A stretch of 64,000 bases of DNA from Planctomycetes bacterium syqfu (GTDB lineage Bacteria; Planctomycetota; Phycisphaerae; Phycisphaerales; Phycisphaeraceae). Both the position numbers and the translations under genes were made by a program. The DNA is taken from NCBI GenBank assembly GCA_020974905.1, contig CP087563.1:1178001-1242000 (forward strand). The letters run 5' to 3'. A model generated the notes under the pieces. That model saw only the letters and a list, made by a program, of their open reading frames with translations. It ran no database searches and was not told where the DNA came from. Of the stretch, positions 9,401 to 17,286 are shown piece by piece (the stretch's first letter is position 1; each line of letters begins with the position of its first letter).

Positions 9401-9986
9401 AGGTCAGAATATGATCTTTGATGCGCTGCCTGAAACCATCACCATCCCCGGTGCAGGTACGCTGCTTCACGAAGATCACCGCCCCAAGACCTCGTCTGGC
9501 AACAGTGAAGATGTCCAGTTCACCGGCCGCGGACGGACCCTCTTCCGTTGGCAGGATCAGTTCCTGCTCGACATCGCGCATAACGACATGATCATGAAAG
9601 ACTATGTCCAGATGCTCCACCTGCCTGCGGATTCTGACAATGGGATTCAGCTGGACTGTCGAACGTTCCTGGCTGACATGCAGGCCACAGGCGGCCTAGG
9701 CACATGGCTTTCAGGCGATGCCCCGACACCTGATCTGAAGGTCGTCCAGGCATCACGTGACGTCCGCATCACCGCGGAGAACCGCCAGATCACCACGGAC
9801 CGCGCGACCTATATTCATAATGTCCGCAAGGTGAAACTACAGGCTGACGAAAACAAACTCACCCGCATTACCACGCAAGCTGGAACATCCGTTGGTGTCG
9901 AGTTGATTATCTGGGAACTGGACAACAATCGCTTTTACATTGCAAAACCAGGTTTGATCAACGAAGTCGCCCCACGTCAAAGGTAA
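6420..9986 (+). CDS. Large LptC/OstA-like envelope protein
   Basis: The 1188-aa protein has one N-terminal membrane helix (about residues 6-26) and a long exported portion. After the helix, the stretch with VKGLAIHFADNHGVQYDLLG and later ADGLVKLDGRDVAFEGENLN resembles LptC. Repeated beta-rich blocks of the OstA/LptA kind follow (SITFRGDVQVEHEDFDVKSD, RITVEGDVRARMINDDQPVF, IRMVDIKGNAEFLEESW). Low-complexity Thr/Asn/Asp/Gln linkers separate them, for example near residues 240-350 and 810-850. LptA/C family jelly rolls form the periplasmic bridge for lipopolysaccharide. At about six times the usual LptC length, this could be a single-chain bridge spanning the periplasm, which is inference. waaA lies 2.4 kb downstream, which fits an LPS role. 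Confidence 0.65.
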   Translation: MNSKHVLITGLAVVVAGIFFFVTMLAAPNPKRANNDGGSEIVALDGWEKAPLGQKTGAPNVKGLAIHFADNHGVQYDLLGQSLTPKSKGVIDVNKPTARIHLKPNQTVLQISADQGTFITPTGETRSGMIGTVGQPTSGFLKGNVVIRLFENHTESPIQLTDGSAHEILTLHMEQANFDRDLGQIQADGLVKLDGRDVAFEGENLNIIYSPLLQRINRLEIENGKYIRIKRVDDNGEFARDDQSNTNTQTADNSGSDPANKSEPEQTKSVQYYHITLTNRVAIEAQKTRLTGNELELYLGMESRDQDQQDESENAATPTHDQSQPANTKPTDTPVQVTEETKPVVDDPDDDILITWTGPLLMLPTEGKPQMLADARDVYMQITGSPMQIMPESKDLITAANIDYLHSQSRLRIRSSDIYPLIIDSPQLGGLITGESYVMYLDKALGMLQGKGELRGLSRPVIAQTEDAATSQTKEKSLPAGTSVKWQDRVDLVFYHDPADENDHKLKADFDKVKSITFRGDVQVEHEDFDVKSDLVSLQLTEPTEEHNRQDVRAIKASGNVALRTHSTDPERQMALHSEIASIAFEPDDKGKMLPVQLKADDKVVIRRPNQVLWADHLIVDLGHGTKPVITAINDTADTVQTVEADQTKDPVDALDTMLAWEEKEKPVPTVVPVEGQTTVADSTAANEKASGEDDNKLYLKRITVEGDVRARMINDDQPVFAFADKMTGDEQQVELFGSDKRPSQVMLDAGILAGDHLVFTLNDQNLHVIGKGTLSFLSHPIDEKTGEVIQDNGLTKPKGELNAQPVSAINVDGNQSTDTNAASSNTTDNNTTNTVIATDGEQEPTVPTLPSLEPAKVHVSWQDNMHYNHKVRQAQFLGSVFLTAERTHGATTVKGDDITVLFSKFVDHPTTTNAYQTPNLPSVNDQGLIETQSLKGGRQIRMVDIKGNAEFLEESWAPAPGSAPENMTGGNHVALDENDKPKRGPLLTRLRLAGQNMIFDALPETITIPGAGTLLHEDHRPKTSSGNSEDVQFTGRGRTLFRWQDQFLLDIAHNDMIMKDYVQMLHLPADSDNGIQLDCRTFLADMQATGGLGTWLSGDAPTPDLKVVQASRDVRITAENRQITTDRATYIHNVRKVKLQADENKLTRITTQAGTSVGVELIIWELDNNRFYIAKPGLINEVAPRQR

Positions 9987-10008
9987 TCAGAACGCACGAT
10001 CACAACTT

Positions 10009-10085
10009 GCACCGGATTAACATCCGGTGCTCAACTATTCGAAGCATGAATAAAATAGCTTGAGCACCAGATGTCAATCTGGTGC
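10009..10085. repeat. REP pair 1 (BIME-like), 3' side of the transposase gene
   Basis: The first hairpin (10009-10030) has arms GCACCGGAT and ATCCGGTGC with loop TAAC. The second, in the opposite orientation (10064-10085), has arms GCACCAGAT and ATCTGGTGC with loop GTCA, preceded by TTGA. The transposase stop codon (TGA on the minus strand, 10074-10076) falls in the loop of the second hairpin. Confidence 0.9.
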
Positions 10086-10559
10086 AGGTTTCCAGAAGAT
10101 TCCATTTTGTTCAAGGTGCTTGGGCAAATAAATCTCAACAAGATAATCAAAATGTTTGCGGTCAGATATTCGCTCAATATCCTGCCCGCGACTGAACCAC
10201 CGATTTCCTGTTGAACCTTTGTCACGTGAAAGTTTCATGCCAATGATCCGCTTGAAATGAGTTGCCGCCTTTTCGGGCAATTCTTCATTTTTCCAACTGC
10301 ACAAAACATGGACATGATTTGGCACAACAGTCAGTGCATGGAGTTGCCGATCGGTATTCTGACAAACTTCGATGACTGCCTGAGAAACAATCCGACGTTG
10401 AGACGGACCAAATTGAACGGGTGCATGATTGGCAATTTGATTTCGATATTTTGCCAAATTTGAATAGACAGGTTGTACACCAGTTTGCCCTCGTTGAACA
10501 TGAGGACGATCTGTATTCCAACTGCGATAGGTGTGCAGTGTGATCAGATAAACAGGCAT
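10074..10559 (-). CDS. REP-associated tyrosine transposase (RAYT, IS200-like Y1)
   Basis: The 161-aa protein belongs to the HUH single-strand nuclease family related to IS200/IS605 TnpA. The metal-binding HUH motif is TVVPNHVHVL (His82 and His84). The C-terminal HFDYLVEIYLPKHLEQNG corresponds to the region with the catalytic tyrosine (Tyr139 or Tyr144). The start MPVYLITLHTYRSWNTDRP matches the usual N-terminal strand of RAYTs. The last codons, encoding Ala-Pro-Asp-stop, are formed by the arm and loop of a REP hairpin. Length and motifs are complete, so it may be active; whether it moves REPs or serves another role is unknown for the family. Confidence 0.88.
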   Translation of the reverse strand: MPVYLITLHTYRSWNTDRPHVQRGQTGVQPVYSNLAKYRNQIANHAPVQFGPSQRRIVSQAVIEVCQNTDRQLHALTVVPNHVHVLCSWKNEELPEKAATHFKRIIGMKLSRDKGSTGNRWFSRGQDIERISDRKHFDYLVEIYLPKHLEQNGIFWKPAPD

Positions 10560-10580
10560 GTGCGTACAGTATCACGATCT

Positions 10581-10659
10581 GCACCGGATTAACATCCAGT
10601 GCTCAAAAATGCTGTCGCACAGAACTCGAAACCATGAGCACCAGATGTCAATCTGGTAC
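10581..10659. repeat. REP pair 2 (BIME-like), 5' side of the transposase gene
   Basis: Hairpin 10581-10602 has arms GCACCGGAT and ATCCAGTGC (one mismatch) with loop TAAC. Hairpin 10638-10659 has arms GCACCAGAT and ATCTGGTAC with loop GTCA. The pair has the same two-orientation layout as pair 1, so the gene sits between near copies of one unit. Confidence 0.88.
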
Positions 10660-10670
10660 AGGTCACACGA

Positions 10671-12287
10671 TCACTTCACCTGATAACGCGGGAACAATGG
10701 GTTGCCCTTCTGGACTTCACTGCCGTGCGGCATTTGCCCCCATTGTGCCCAGGCTTTGAGTTGGCCATTACCGTCTGCCAAAGCTTTGGCGTATTGGCTA
10801 AAACCGATGCGTTCCCAGAAAACTTCGCATTGATCGGGAATAAACGGCCAAAGCATGATCGAGACGATACGCAGCGCTTCGATACAGTTGTAGAGAATCG
10901 TTGCGACTTCGGGCAGTTTCTCTTCATCCTTGGCAAGCTTGAAAGGTGATGTCTCTTCGATGTAACTATCCACCATACGCACCAGACTCAATGCAGCATC
11001 CGCAGTTGCGGAGAGATCAAGTTGATTACCTGCCTTGATGTACTTGGCAAGAATCTCTTCTGCAGAGTGTGAATAATCGTGCGTGGTTTCTACTTTCACA
11101 GCAGCTTCAGGACACACACCATCAAAGTACTTGTTGATCATGTTCGTCACACGGCTGGCGGAGTTGCCGAACGTGTTAGCCAAATCACTGTTGTACACAT
11201 CTGCAAAGAGGTCGGGGCTGAATGCGCTGTCGGTCGTGCCTAATGGACCGCGTGTTGCCAGGAAATAACGCAGGGCATCAAGACCAAACTCGCCGACGTA
11301 GTTATCGATCGCTTTAGGGTCCAGGAAGTTGCCCAGCGATTTACTCATCTTTTCACCGGTCGCCGAGACCCAGTAGCTGTGCGAGTAGACCATGATGTTC
11401 TTGCCAACGGACTCGGAGAACACCCAGTCATAGCCGTCACACTTGGCCAAAGCCATCAACAAGGCAGGCCAGATCGCAGCATGAAACCACAGGATATCCT
11501 TGGCCATAAAATGCACGGGACCGGCCTGCCAGAATTCGCGGCGATCATCGGTGTCCATGTAGGTCAGGTAGTTGAACAGTGCATCGATCCAAACATAAAT
11601 CGTCTGCTCATCATCACCGGGAACCGGGATCCCCCAACCATTGGAACCCGTGCGGCTGATCGGCACGTCCTGGGCTTCCTTGATGCGGTTGAGAATTTCA
11701 TTCTTGCGTGCCTGGGGCATCACGAACGGCTTGGCTTGACCATCACGATGCGCAAAGAACTCCACGAGTTGATCACGGTAGGCTGAGAGCTTAAAGAAAT
11801 AGTTCTTCTCGGTCTTCTTGACCAGCGGCTTACCATTGACCGGGGACTTGTAGTCGTACTCCTTGGCCTTGGTTTCCGGGACGTACTCTTCCTGTCCAGC
11901 ATCGTACCAGCCGACATATTCACCTTCGTAGACATCGCCGGACTTCATGAGCGCGGTGACGTATTCGGTGACCTTCTGCTTGTGCTGATCACTGCTGGTG
12001 CGGACAAAGTCGTTGTTCGTCATCTCCAGCTTGGCAAAGACTTCCTTGAATGCTGTAGCATTCTGATCCGCCCATTCTTGCGGGGTCATATCATTCTCTG
12101 CTGCCTTGTCGGAGACCTTGGCTGCGTGCTCATCCACACCGGTGAGAAAGAAAGTCTGATCACCAAGCAAACGGTGATATCGGGAGACCACATCAGCCAC
12201 CATGGTGGTATAGACATGCCCCAGATGCGGCTTGTCGTTGACGTAGTAAATCGGTGTCGTTACGTAAAATTTCTTATCAGTTGCCAT
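10671..12287 (-). CDS. metG: Methionyl-tRNA synthetase
   Basis: This 539-aa class I enzyme charges tRNA-Met with methionine. The ATP-binding signatures are HLGH (residues 21-24) and KMSKS (313-317, in TGEKMSKSLGN). The anticodon-binding helical domain follows. The connective domain (about 115-165) carries no cysteine pairs, so this is a zinc-free form. The C-terminal EMAP/tRNA-binding domain found in many bacteria is absent. The ATG at 12287 is chosen because MATDKKFYVTTPIYYVND is the usual N-terminus. A TATAAT box lies only nine bases upstream of it, so the longer 12326 start cannot be used from that promoter and the message would be nearly leaderless. The gene is divergent from waaA. Confidence 0.95.
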   Translation of the reverse strand: MATDKKFYVTTPIYYVNDKPHLGHVYTTMVADVVSRYHRLLGDQTFFLTGVDEHAAKVSDKAAENDMTPQEWADQNATAFKEVFAKLEMTNNDFVRTSSDQHKQKVTEYVTALMKSGDVYEGEYVGWYDAGQEEYVPETKAKEYDYKSPVNGKPLVKKTEKNYFFKLSAYRDQLVEFFAHRDGQAKPFVMPQARKNEILNRIKEAQDVPISRTGSNGWGIPVPGDDEQTIYVWIDALFNYLTYMDTDDRREFWQAGPVHFMAKDILWFHAAIWPALLMALAKCDGYDWVFSESVGKNIMVYSHSYWVSATGEKMSKSLGNFLDPKAIDNYVGEFGLDALRYFLATRGPLGTTDSAFSPDLFADVYNSDLANTFGNSASRVTNMINKYFDGVCPEAAVKVETTHDYSHSAEEILAKYIKAGNQLDLSATADAALSLVRMVDSYIEETSPFKLAKDEEKLPEVATILYNCIEALRIVSIMLWPFIPDQCEVFWERIGFSQYAKALADGNGQLKAWAQWGQMPHGSEVQKGNPLFPRYQVK

Positions 12288-12296
12288 AGTCGGTGG

Positions 12297-12325
12297 ATTA
12301 TACGCGAAACGGCGAGCAGTTTGCA
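12297..12325 (-). promoter_or_regulatory. Candidate sigma-70 promoter of metG
   Basis: On the minus strand TGCAAA, 17 bases and a perfect TATAAT end nine bases before the metG ATG. Transcription would start two to four bases before the ATG, so the message would be leaderless or nearly so. No Shine-Dalgarno sequence is present, which agrees. Confidence 0.55.
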
Positions 12326-12351
12326 CTTGATGACGTTACAATATTCCGACT

Positions 12352-13644
12352 ATGGGTTTGATGCTCGATATCGCGTACCTCACCGGGCTGACGGTCAGTT
12401 CCCCTTTCTGGGGTTACAAGCTGCTGTCAACAGGTAAATGGCGCACGGATTGGAACGGCAGGTTCGGCAAAGGTGAAGCCCTACCCAAACCCCCGGGCTC
12501 CAAAACCATTCTCTTTCATGCGGTGAGTGTCGGTGAAACCAATCTCATCCGACGCCTGGTCGCGGAACTCGAATCGCGTGACGAAAATTTAAACATCGTC
12601 ATTGCCAACACCACCAACACCGGCATTAACACCTCCAACAAACTCTATGGCGAGAAACATAGCGTTGTCCGATACCCGCTTGATCTGTCCGGCGCTGTCG
12701 CTCATTTTCTGGATCGCGTCAAGCCTGATGTTGTCGCTACGGTGGAACTGGAAGTCTGGCCGCATCTGACCGAAGCCTGTCACAAACGCGGCATCCCGAT
12801 CTGCGTGATTAACGGCCGAATCAGTGACCGGAGTTTCCCGCGTTACGCCAAGTTCGCCCCACTGCTCAAACCGACATTCCGCAAACTCTCCGCTGCCGCC
12901 ATGCAAACGCAGACCTATGCGGATCGTATCATGGCAATGGGCACGCCGCTTAACCGCGTGCATGTGCTTGACTCGATGAAGTGGGATGCTGCTGATCTGT
13001 CCGACACGGTTCCCGGTGTGGATGATCTGGCTACGGCCATGGGTATTGACCGTAACCGCCCGGTCGTCGTGCTTGGCTCAACCGGTGACGATGAAGAAAA
13101 ACTGCTGAGCGATCAACTTGAACGCGTGCTTGCTGATGATGTGCAGATCATCATTGTCCCGCGAAAGCCTGAACGTTTTGATGCAGTCGCCAATCAATAT
13201 CCCAACATCATCCGCCGCTCGGAAAACCCCGATGGCAACGCAAGACCGCTGGACAATCAACGCTATTTCCTGGTGGACACGCTCGGTGAACTGCGTAAGG
13301 TTTACTGTCTGGGGAACGTCGTGATTGTCGGACGGAGTTTTAACCGCTGGGGAGGTTCGGACCCCATCGAGCCGGTGGCATTGGGTAAGCCGGTGATTTA
13401 CGGGCCGGACCATCGCAACTTCACGGAGATTGCCAACGCGCTGCATGACGGCGGTGGCATCATCATCCCCAAGGACCCGACCCAAGCGGCTATCGACACC
13501 GCCCGCCTGCTTGCCAACACCGAAGAGGCGTCTACACTGGCAGCCAACGGCAGAGAAGTGATCCGCTCGCGTTTGGGTGCGACGCAGCGTCATGCGGACC
13601 TGCTCATGAGTTTACTCCATCAATCAAAGGCCAAATACACGTGA
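12352..13644 (+). CDS. waaA: 3-deoxy-D-manno-octulosonic acid (KDO) transferase
   Basis: The 430-aa GT30 glycosyltransferase adds KDO from CMP-KDO to the lipid A precursor at the inner membrane. An N-terminal hydrophobic stretch (residues 1-22) anchors it. FHAVSVGE (to Glu62) contains the expected catalytic base, and VELEVWP (131-137), INGRISDRS and the C-terminal VGRSFNRWGGSDPIEPVALG form the donor side. This is direct evidence that the organism makes KDO-containing LPS. The gene is divergent from metG with 64 bases between the ATGs, and proB follows in the same direction after about 100 bases. Confidence 0.95.
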   Translation: MGLMLDIAYLTGLTVSSPFWGYKLLSTGKWRTDWNGRFGKGEALPKPPGSKTILFHAVSVGETNLIRRLVAELESRDENLNIVIANTTNTGINTSNKLYGEKHSVVRYPLDLSGAVAHFLDRVKPDVVATVELEVWPHLTEACHKRGIPICVINGRISDRSFPRYAKFAPLLKPTFRKLSAAAMQTQTYADRIMAMGTPLNRVHVLDSMKWDAADLSDTVPGVDDLATAMGIDRNRPVVVLGSTGDDEEKLLSDQLERVLADDVQIIIVPRKPERFDAVANQYPNIIRRSENPDGNARPLDNQRYFLVDTLGELRKVYCLGNVVIVGRSFNRWGGSDPIEPVALGKPVIYGPDHRNFTEIANALHDGGGIIIPKDPTQAAIDTARLLANTEEASTLAANGREVIRSRLGATQRHADLLMSLLHQSKAKYT

Positions 13645-13655
13645 CAGGTATGTTT

Positions 13656-13682
13656 TTGACAGTGTCGTAATTGGTTTAAAAT
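13656..13682 (+). promoter_or_regulatory. Weak candidate promoter of proB
   Basis: TTGACA and TAAAAT are separated by only 15 bases, just after the waaA stop. The spacing is below the optimum, so this is tentative. Confidence 0.35.
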
Positions 13683-13741
13683 GATGCACACAACTTTCCG
13701 CGTACATATGTCACCGGATATTCATTGACGATTGGTAAAGC

Positions 13742-14863
13742 ATGCCTTCCACGCAACTGCGTCAAACCCGACTCACCCAGGCCAAGCATGTCGTTGTCAA
13801 AATCGGCACGCAATTACTCATTGGCAAAGACGGCCAAATGCAACTGGACTACATCCAGCACATCGCAGACCAGATTGCCGAATTGGCCAAGCGTAAAATT
13901 CAAATCACGGTCGTTTCCAGTGGTGCTGTCGGTGCAGGACTTGTCGAGTTGAACCTGCCCAAGCGTCCCAAGGACGTTGCCAAACTCCAGGCGATTGCTG
14001 CTGTGGGACAGCGAAAACTCATGACCTGTTTCCATGATGCGTTTGAGAAACATGACATGGAAGTCGGCCAATTGCTGCTGACACGAAGCGACCTGGATGA
14101 CCGGCTACGGTATTTGAATTTCCGCAACTGTATCGCTCAAACGCACCGCTTTGGATGCGTGCCGATCATCAATGAAAATGACTCGGTGGCGGTGGACGAA
14201 ATCCGTTTTGGTGACAATGACATGCTCGCGGCGTTGGCTTGTAACGCACTCCGCGCCGATGCGTTGATCATCCTTTCAGGTATCGACGGACTGCTTGACC
14301 ATGACAACCTGCGAGTTGATTTGCTCATGCATGCCAAGGATGGAATGAAGTTTGCTCGCGAAGATAAATCCGAATTGGGCACCGGTGGGATCAGTTCCAA
14401 ACTGGCTGCAGCCCAACTTGTTGCTGACAGCGGTGAAGTTGCCATCATCGCCAACGGTCGCACGCCCAACGTCATTACCAAACTGCTCTCCGGCGAAACC
14501 GGTATCGGCACGGTCTTCGTCCCGGCGGAAAAAAAGCTCGATTCAAAAAGTCGCTTCATCGGTCAGACCACCAGACCAGCGGGCAAGATCATCATCGACG
14601 ATGGTGCAGCAAACGCCCTGGTCAACAAAGGCAAGAGTCTGTTGGCAACGGGTATCACCGATGTCACCGGCAGATTCGATCGCGGCCAGGTCGTTGAAAT
14701 CGTCAATCTCAAAGGCCAAGCTCTGGCGCGCGGGCTGACGAATTATTCGGACGCAGAATTACATCAGATCAAGGGCAAACGCTCCAACCAGTTCGGCAAA
14801 ACCCTTGGACGGGCTGGTTTTGATGAAGTGATTCACCGGGATAATCTCGTGGTGCTCAAGTGA
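13742..14863 (+). CDS. proB: Glutamate 5-kinase with PUA domain
   Basis: This is the first enzyme of proline synthesis, making gamma-glutamyl phosphate from glutamate and ATP. The amino-acid kinase domain spans about residues 1-265, with VVVKIGTQLL, the phosphate loop SSGAVGAG (59-66), the glutamate-binding INENDSV and the nucleotide region ILSGIDGLLD. A C-terminal PUA domain follows (about 281-365). At 373 aa it is the full-length two-domain form. proA is not next to it. Confidence 0.95.
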   Translation: MPSTQLRQTRLTQAKHVVVKIGTQLLIGKDGQMQLDYIQHIADQIAELAKRKIQITVVSSGAVGAGLVELNLPKRPKDVAKLQAIAAVGQRKLMTCFHDAFEKHDMEVGQLLLTRSDLDDRLRYLNFRNCIAQTHRFGCVPIINENDSVAVDEIRFGDNDMLAALACNALRADALIILSGIDGLLDHDNLRVDLLMHAKDGMKFAREDKSELGTGGISSKLAAAQLVADSGEVAIIANGRTPNVITKLLSGETGIGTVFVPAEKKLDSKSRFIGQTTRPAGKIIIDDGAANALVNKGKSLLATGITDVTGRFDRGQVVEIVNLKGQALARGLTNYSDAELHQIKGKRSNQFGKTLGRAGFDEVIHRDNLVVLK

Positions 14864-14981
14864 CCCGCTCAGCAACGTCCGAAATATAGAAATTCTCCCC
14901 AATCCACCTAAACCCTCTAACCGGCCCATCCGATAGTCCCTGTATGGAGAACGCGCCCAATGCGCTACGAGGGACTGTCCA

Positions 14982-15893
14982 TTGAACGAGAACGCATCCC
15001 AATTAACCGTTGAAGAACGTCTAATCGAGTTATGCAACGCATGCAACGAAGGACAATTGGCGGGTGTCGAACTGGAGTTACACCAGTGGCATCGTCAGCG
15101 TGATTGCCCGGATGCTGCGCTGGTGTTACTCGCTGCCCTGCTGTCGCGTCGTGGCAAACATGATGATGCAGCCCAGGTCTTGCAGTATGCCGAACGTGCC
15201 ATGCCGGTGCGTGATGCATCGATGATGATGGCGATGATTTGTGTCTATACCTTGCTGGACATGCCCGAAGCTGCTGGCAAACATGTCCGCCGACTGCATG
15301 CCCGTCATGGTCATTTGCCTGATGTTGCACAGTGGATCGCATCGATGAAGATTGCTGGCAGTGAATCGCTGCCCGATCAATCCGACGCGATCATCAGTCA
15401 ACTTTCCCGTGAACTGGCCGAAACACCGATGGTGCTTTGCAGTCTGACGGCTGCGATGAAAGTCGCCCCCAATGAGCAGCACATTGATGCGCTGCGTCAT
15501 GCGGGAAATCTGATGATGCATCGTGTTTCGCTGAGTATTGATATGGAAACCGAACTCTGCCGATCCATGGCCGACCTGGCCTTACTGGCAGAAGACGAAG
15601 CCGACGCACGCCGCTGGGCGCATCGTGGCTTGAAGGTCAATCCGTTGGCCGCGCATCTTGCGATCGTCCTGTCACAGGTTGAAGACCATGCCTACATGGG
15701 ACCGGCAGCACGCGATGTACTTGCCAAGATCAACGAAGCCAAACCCGCTTACCCGGACGTGCATGCAGCACTGATTCGGCGTGAGTTCTTTGATGGTGAT
15801 ACCCAGGTCGCGCGGATGCGATTGACCAACTGGCTTGAAACCGAACCGTCCAACCCCACTGCATTGAGATTGCGTAAGGAAATTGCCGCATGA
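14982..15893 (+). CDS. Tetratricopeptide-repeat protein
   Basis: The 303-aa protein is alpha-helical throughout with degenerate TPR pairs (DAALVLLAALLSRRGKHDDA, EDEADARRWAHRGLKVNPLA, HAALIRREFFDGDTQVARM). It has no signal peptide, so it is probably cytoplasmic. The start is TTG at 14982 with AGGGA nine to ten bases upstream; no in-frame ATG fits. The stop overlaps the next gene by four bases (ATGA), so the two are translationally coupled. Partners and role are unknown. Confidence 0.7.
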   Translation: MNENASQLTVEERLIELCNACNEGQLAGVELELHQWHRQRDCPDAALVLLAALLSRRGKHDDAAQVLQYAERAMPVRDASMMMAMICVYTLLDMPEAAGKHVRRLHARHGHLPDVAQWIASMKIAGSESLPDQSDAIISQLSRELAETPMVLCSLTAAMKVAPNEQHIDALRHAGNLMMHRVSLSIDMETELCRSMADLALLAEDEADARRWAHRGLKVNPLAAHLAIVLSQVEDHAYMGPAARDVLAKINEAKPAYPDVHAALIRREFFDGDTQVARMRLTNWLETEPSNPTALRLRKEIAA

Positions 15894-17158
15894 ATCTGGA
15901 CCGCGATATACAGGCACGTGATCTTGGCAACCGCGCTGTCTTGGCGTTGGAGGCGGGTTTGTTTGAAGACGCCTTCGAACTCATTACACGCAGTGTGCAT
16001 TTAAATCCACAAAACGCAGCAACGCGTCTGGTGCAGGCCAAGGTTGAGTTGGCATTGCAACGCCCGGCAGGTGCGCTGGTCGCTTTGGATTTTCATGATT
16101 TGTATGCACCGTATCAACGGGACCTGCCCCATGTTGCCTGTGTTCGGGCCCATGCCATGATGCAGGACAAGAAAACCTTCAAGGCTCAGCAGATTCTTCA
16201 GCAAACCGTCAAGGACTATCCCGAGTCGGCGATGACACATCGGCTGCTTGCCCAGGTGTTGTTGACCACGCATCAGAAAATTGATGCCATCCGACACCTT
16301 ACCCAGGCTGTGAAACTTGAACCGGATGATGTGATCAGCACGCGGACTTTGGCAACGCTGCTTGAAGACTCCAATCCACGCCAGAGTCTTGAACTGATGC
16401 AGTCACTATCCGACGAAGCACGCACGCCTGACGAGATGCTTTACCAGGCAAGACTGCATAAGAAACTCGAACAACTCTGCGAAGCTGAATCCATCTACAG
16501 CACGTTGATCAACTCGGACATTTCCGACCCGTGTATTTTCATCGAAGCCGGCAAACTGGCGGACGAGATGGGCGAATATGACCGTGCTGTCGAACGTCTT
16601 GAAAAGGTCACCACCTGCAGTGAAAAGATTGCCTTCGAAGCACTTTGCGAATTGGCAACGGTGCACATGCATGGCGGACACTTCGACCAGGCTGGACTTT
16701 GCTGGTGGAAGGCCTCGCGTCTTGAACGGACACAATCGCGCCCATGGGCTGGTGTTCTGGTCTGCGCTCTTGCCAGTGGCAAACCGACTTTGGTCACACG
16801 CGCCAGCGACATGCTTGATCAGCGATGCAACCCGATCTCGCGTCGCGAGTTGGTTTCGGAACTGTGGATGCATGCAGCGACTGGCAAGACGATCAACCAG
16901 CAGACGCAGCAAACGACTGCTGATCAGACTCTCATCGCATCACCGTTGCAAACCATGCTTGATCATGCTTCGCATATTCTCGCGGCTCATGCAGATCAAT
17001 TCCCCGAACGTGCCGACACGTGGTATCACCTTGCCAACTGCCAGTATGCTGACGGCTTACACAGCAAAGCCCTGGAGACCGTCAAGCAGGCGATCAAGAT
17101 CAATCCCAAGTACACCACTGCCATTGCCCTTCACGAACAGCTTGCAGAAGCTGCGTGA
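15890..17158 (+). CDS. Tetratricopeptide-repeat protein
   Basis: The 422-aa protein carries several TPR units over its whole length (GNRAVLALEAGLFEDAFELI, HRLLAQVLLTTHQKIDAIRH, LVQAKVELALQRPAGALVAL, and near the end ADTWYHLANCQYADGLHSKA). No membrane segment or catalytic domain is visible. It overlaps the preceding TPR gene by four bases, so the two probably form a pair that works together as a scaffold. A terminator follows at 17202. The specific function is unknown. Confidence 0.75.
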   Translation: MNLDRDIQARDLGNRAVLALEAGLFEDAFELITRSVHLNPQNAATRLVQAKVELALQRPAGALVALDFHDLYAPYQRDLPHVACVRAHAMMQDKKTFKAQQILQQTVKDYPESAMTHRLLAQVLLTTHQKIDAIRHLTQAVKLEPDDVISTRTLATLLEDSNPRQSLELMQSLSDEARTPDEMLYQARLHKKLEQLCEAESIYSTLINSDISDPCIFIEAGKLADEMGEYDRAVERLEKVTTCSEKIAFEALCELATVHMHGGHFDQAGLCWWKASRLERTQSRPWAGVLVCALASGKPTLVTRASDMLDQRCNPISRRELVSELWMHAATGKTINQQTQQTTADQTLIASPLQTMLDHASHILAAHADQFPERADTWYHLANCQYADGLHSKALETVKQAIKINPKYTTAIALHEQLAEAA

Positions 17159-17201
17159 TACGCAGATGTGCAACATCATGTAAAAACACAAAACACTGAA
17201 G

Positions 17202-17232
17202 CAGGAATCGGATCAAACTGGTTCCTGTTTTT
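17202..17232 (+). terminator. Terminator after the TPR gene pair
   Basis: Arms CAGGAA and TTCCTG, separated by 14 bases, are followed by five T residues. The position suits the end of the two-gene unit and lies between convergent genes. Confidence 0.6.
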
Positions 17233-17263
17233 GTATATGATGTCAAATGGATGAATCTCAAGT

Positions 17264-17286
17264 CGCGCTAAACCGCAAGCGGTTTA
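17264..17286. repeat. TAAACCGC/GCGGTTTA palindrome, second copy
   Basis: CGCGC precedes a perfect palindrome, TAAACCGC then AA then GCGGTTTA. The final TTA is the stop codon of the TonB-like gene on the minus strand, so the repeat overlaps the end of a coding sequence. It shares 19 bases with the copies at 6321 and 20328. Confidence 0.8.

Larger units (their letters stand above)
10009..10659. mobile_element. RAYT unit: REP-associated transposase gene between two REP pairs
   Basis: A single-gene element lies between the LptC-like gene and metG. It consists of a Y1/IS200-like transposase gene with an inverted pair of REP hairpins at each end (10009-10085 and 10581-10659). There are no terminal inverted repeats or target duplications of the classic IS type. 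The arrangement is that of RAYT/BIME units, in which the transposase acts on the hairpins. Further pairs of the same family occur at 37039 and 63586. Confidence 0.8.
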
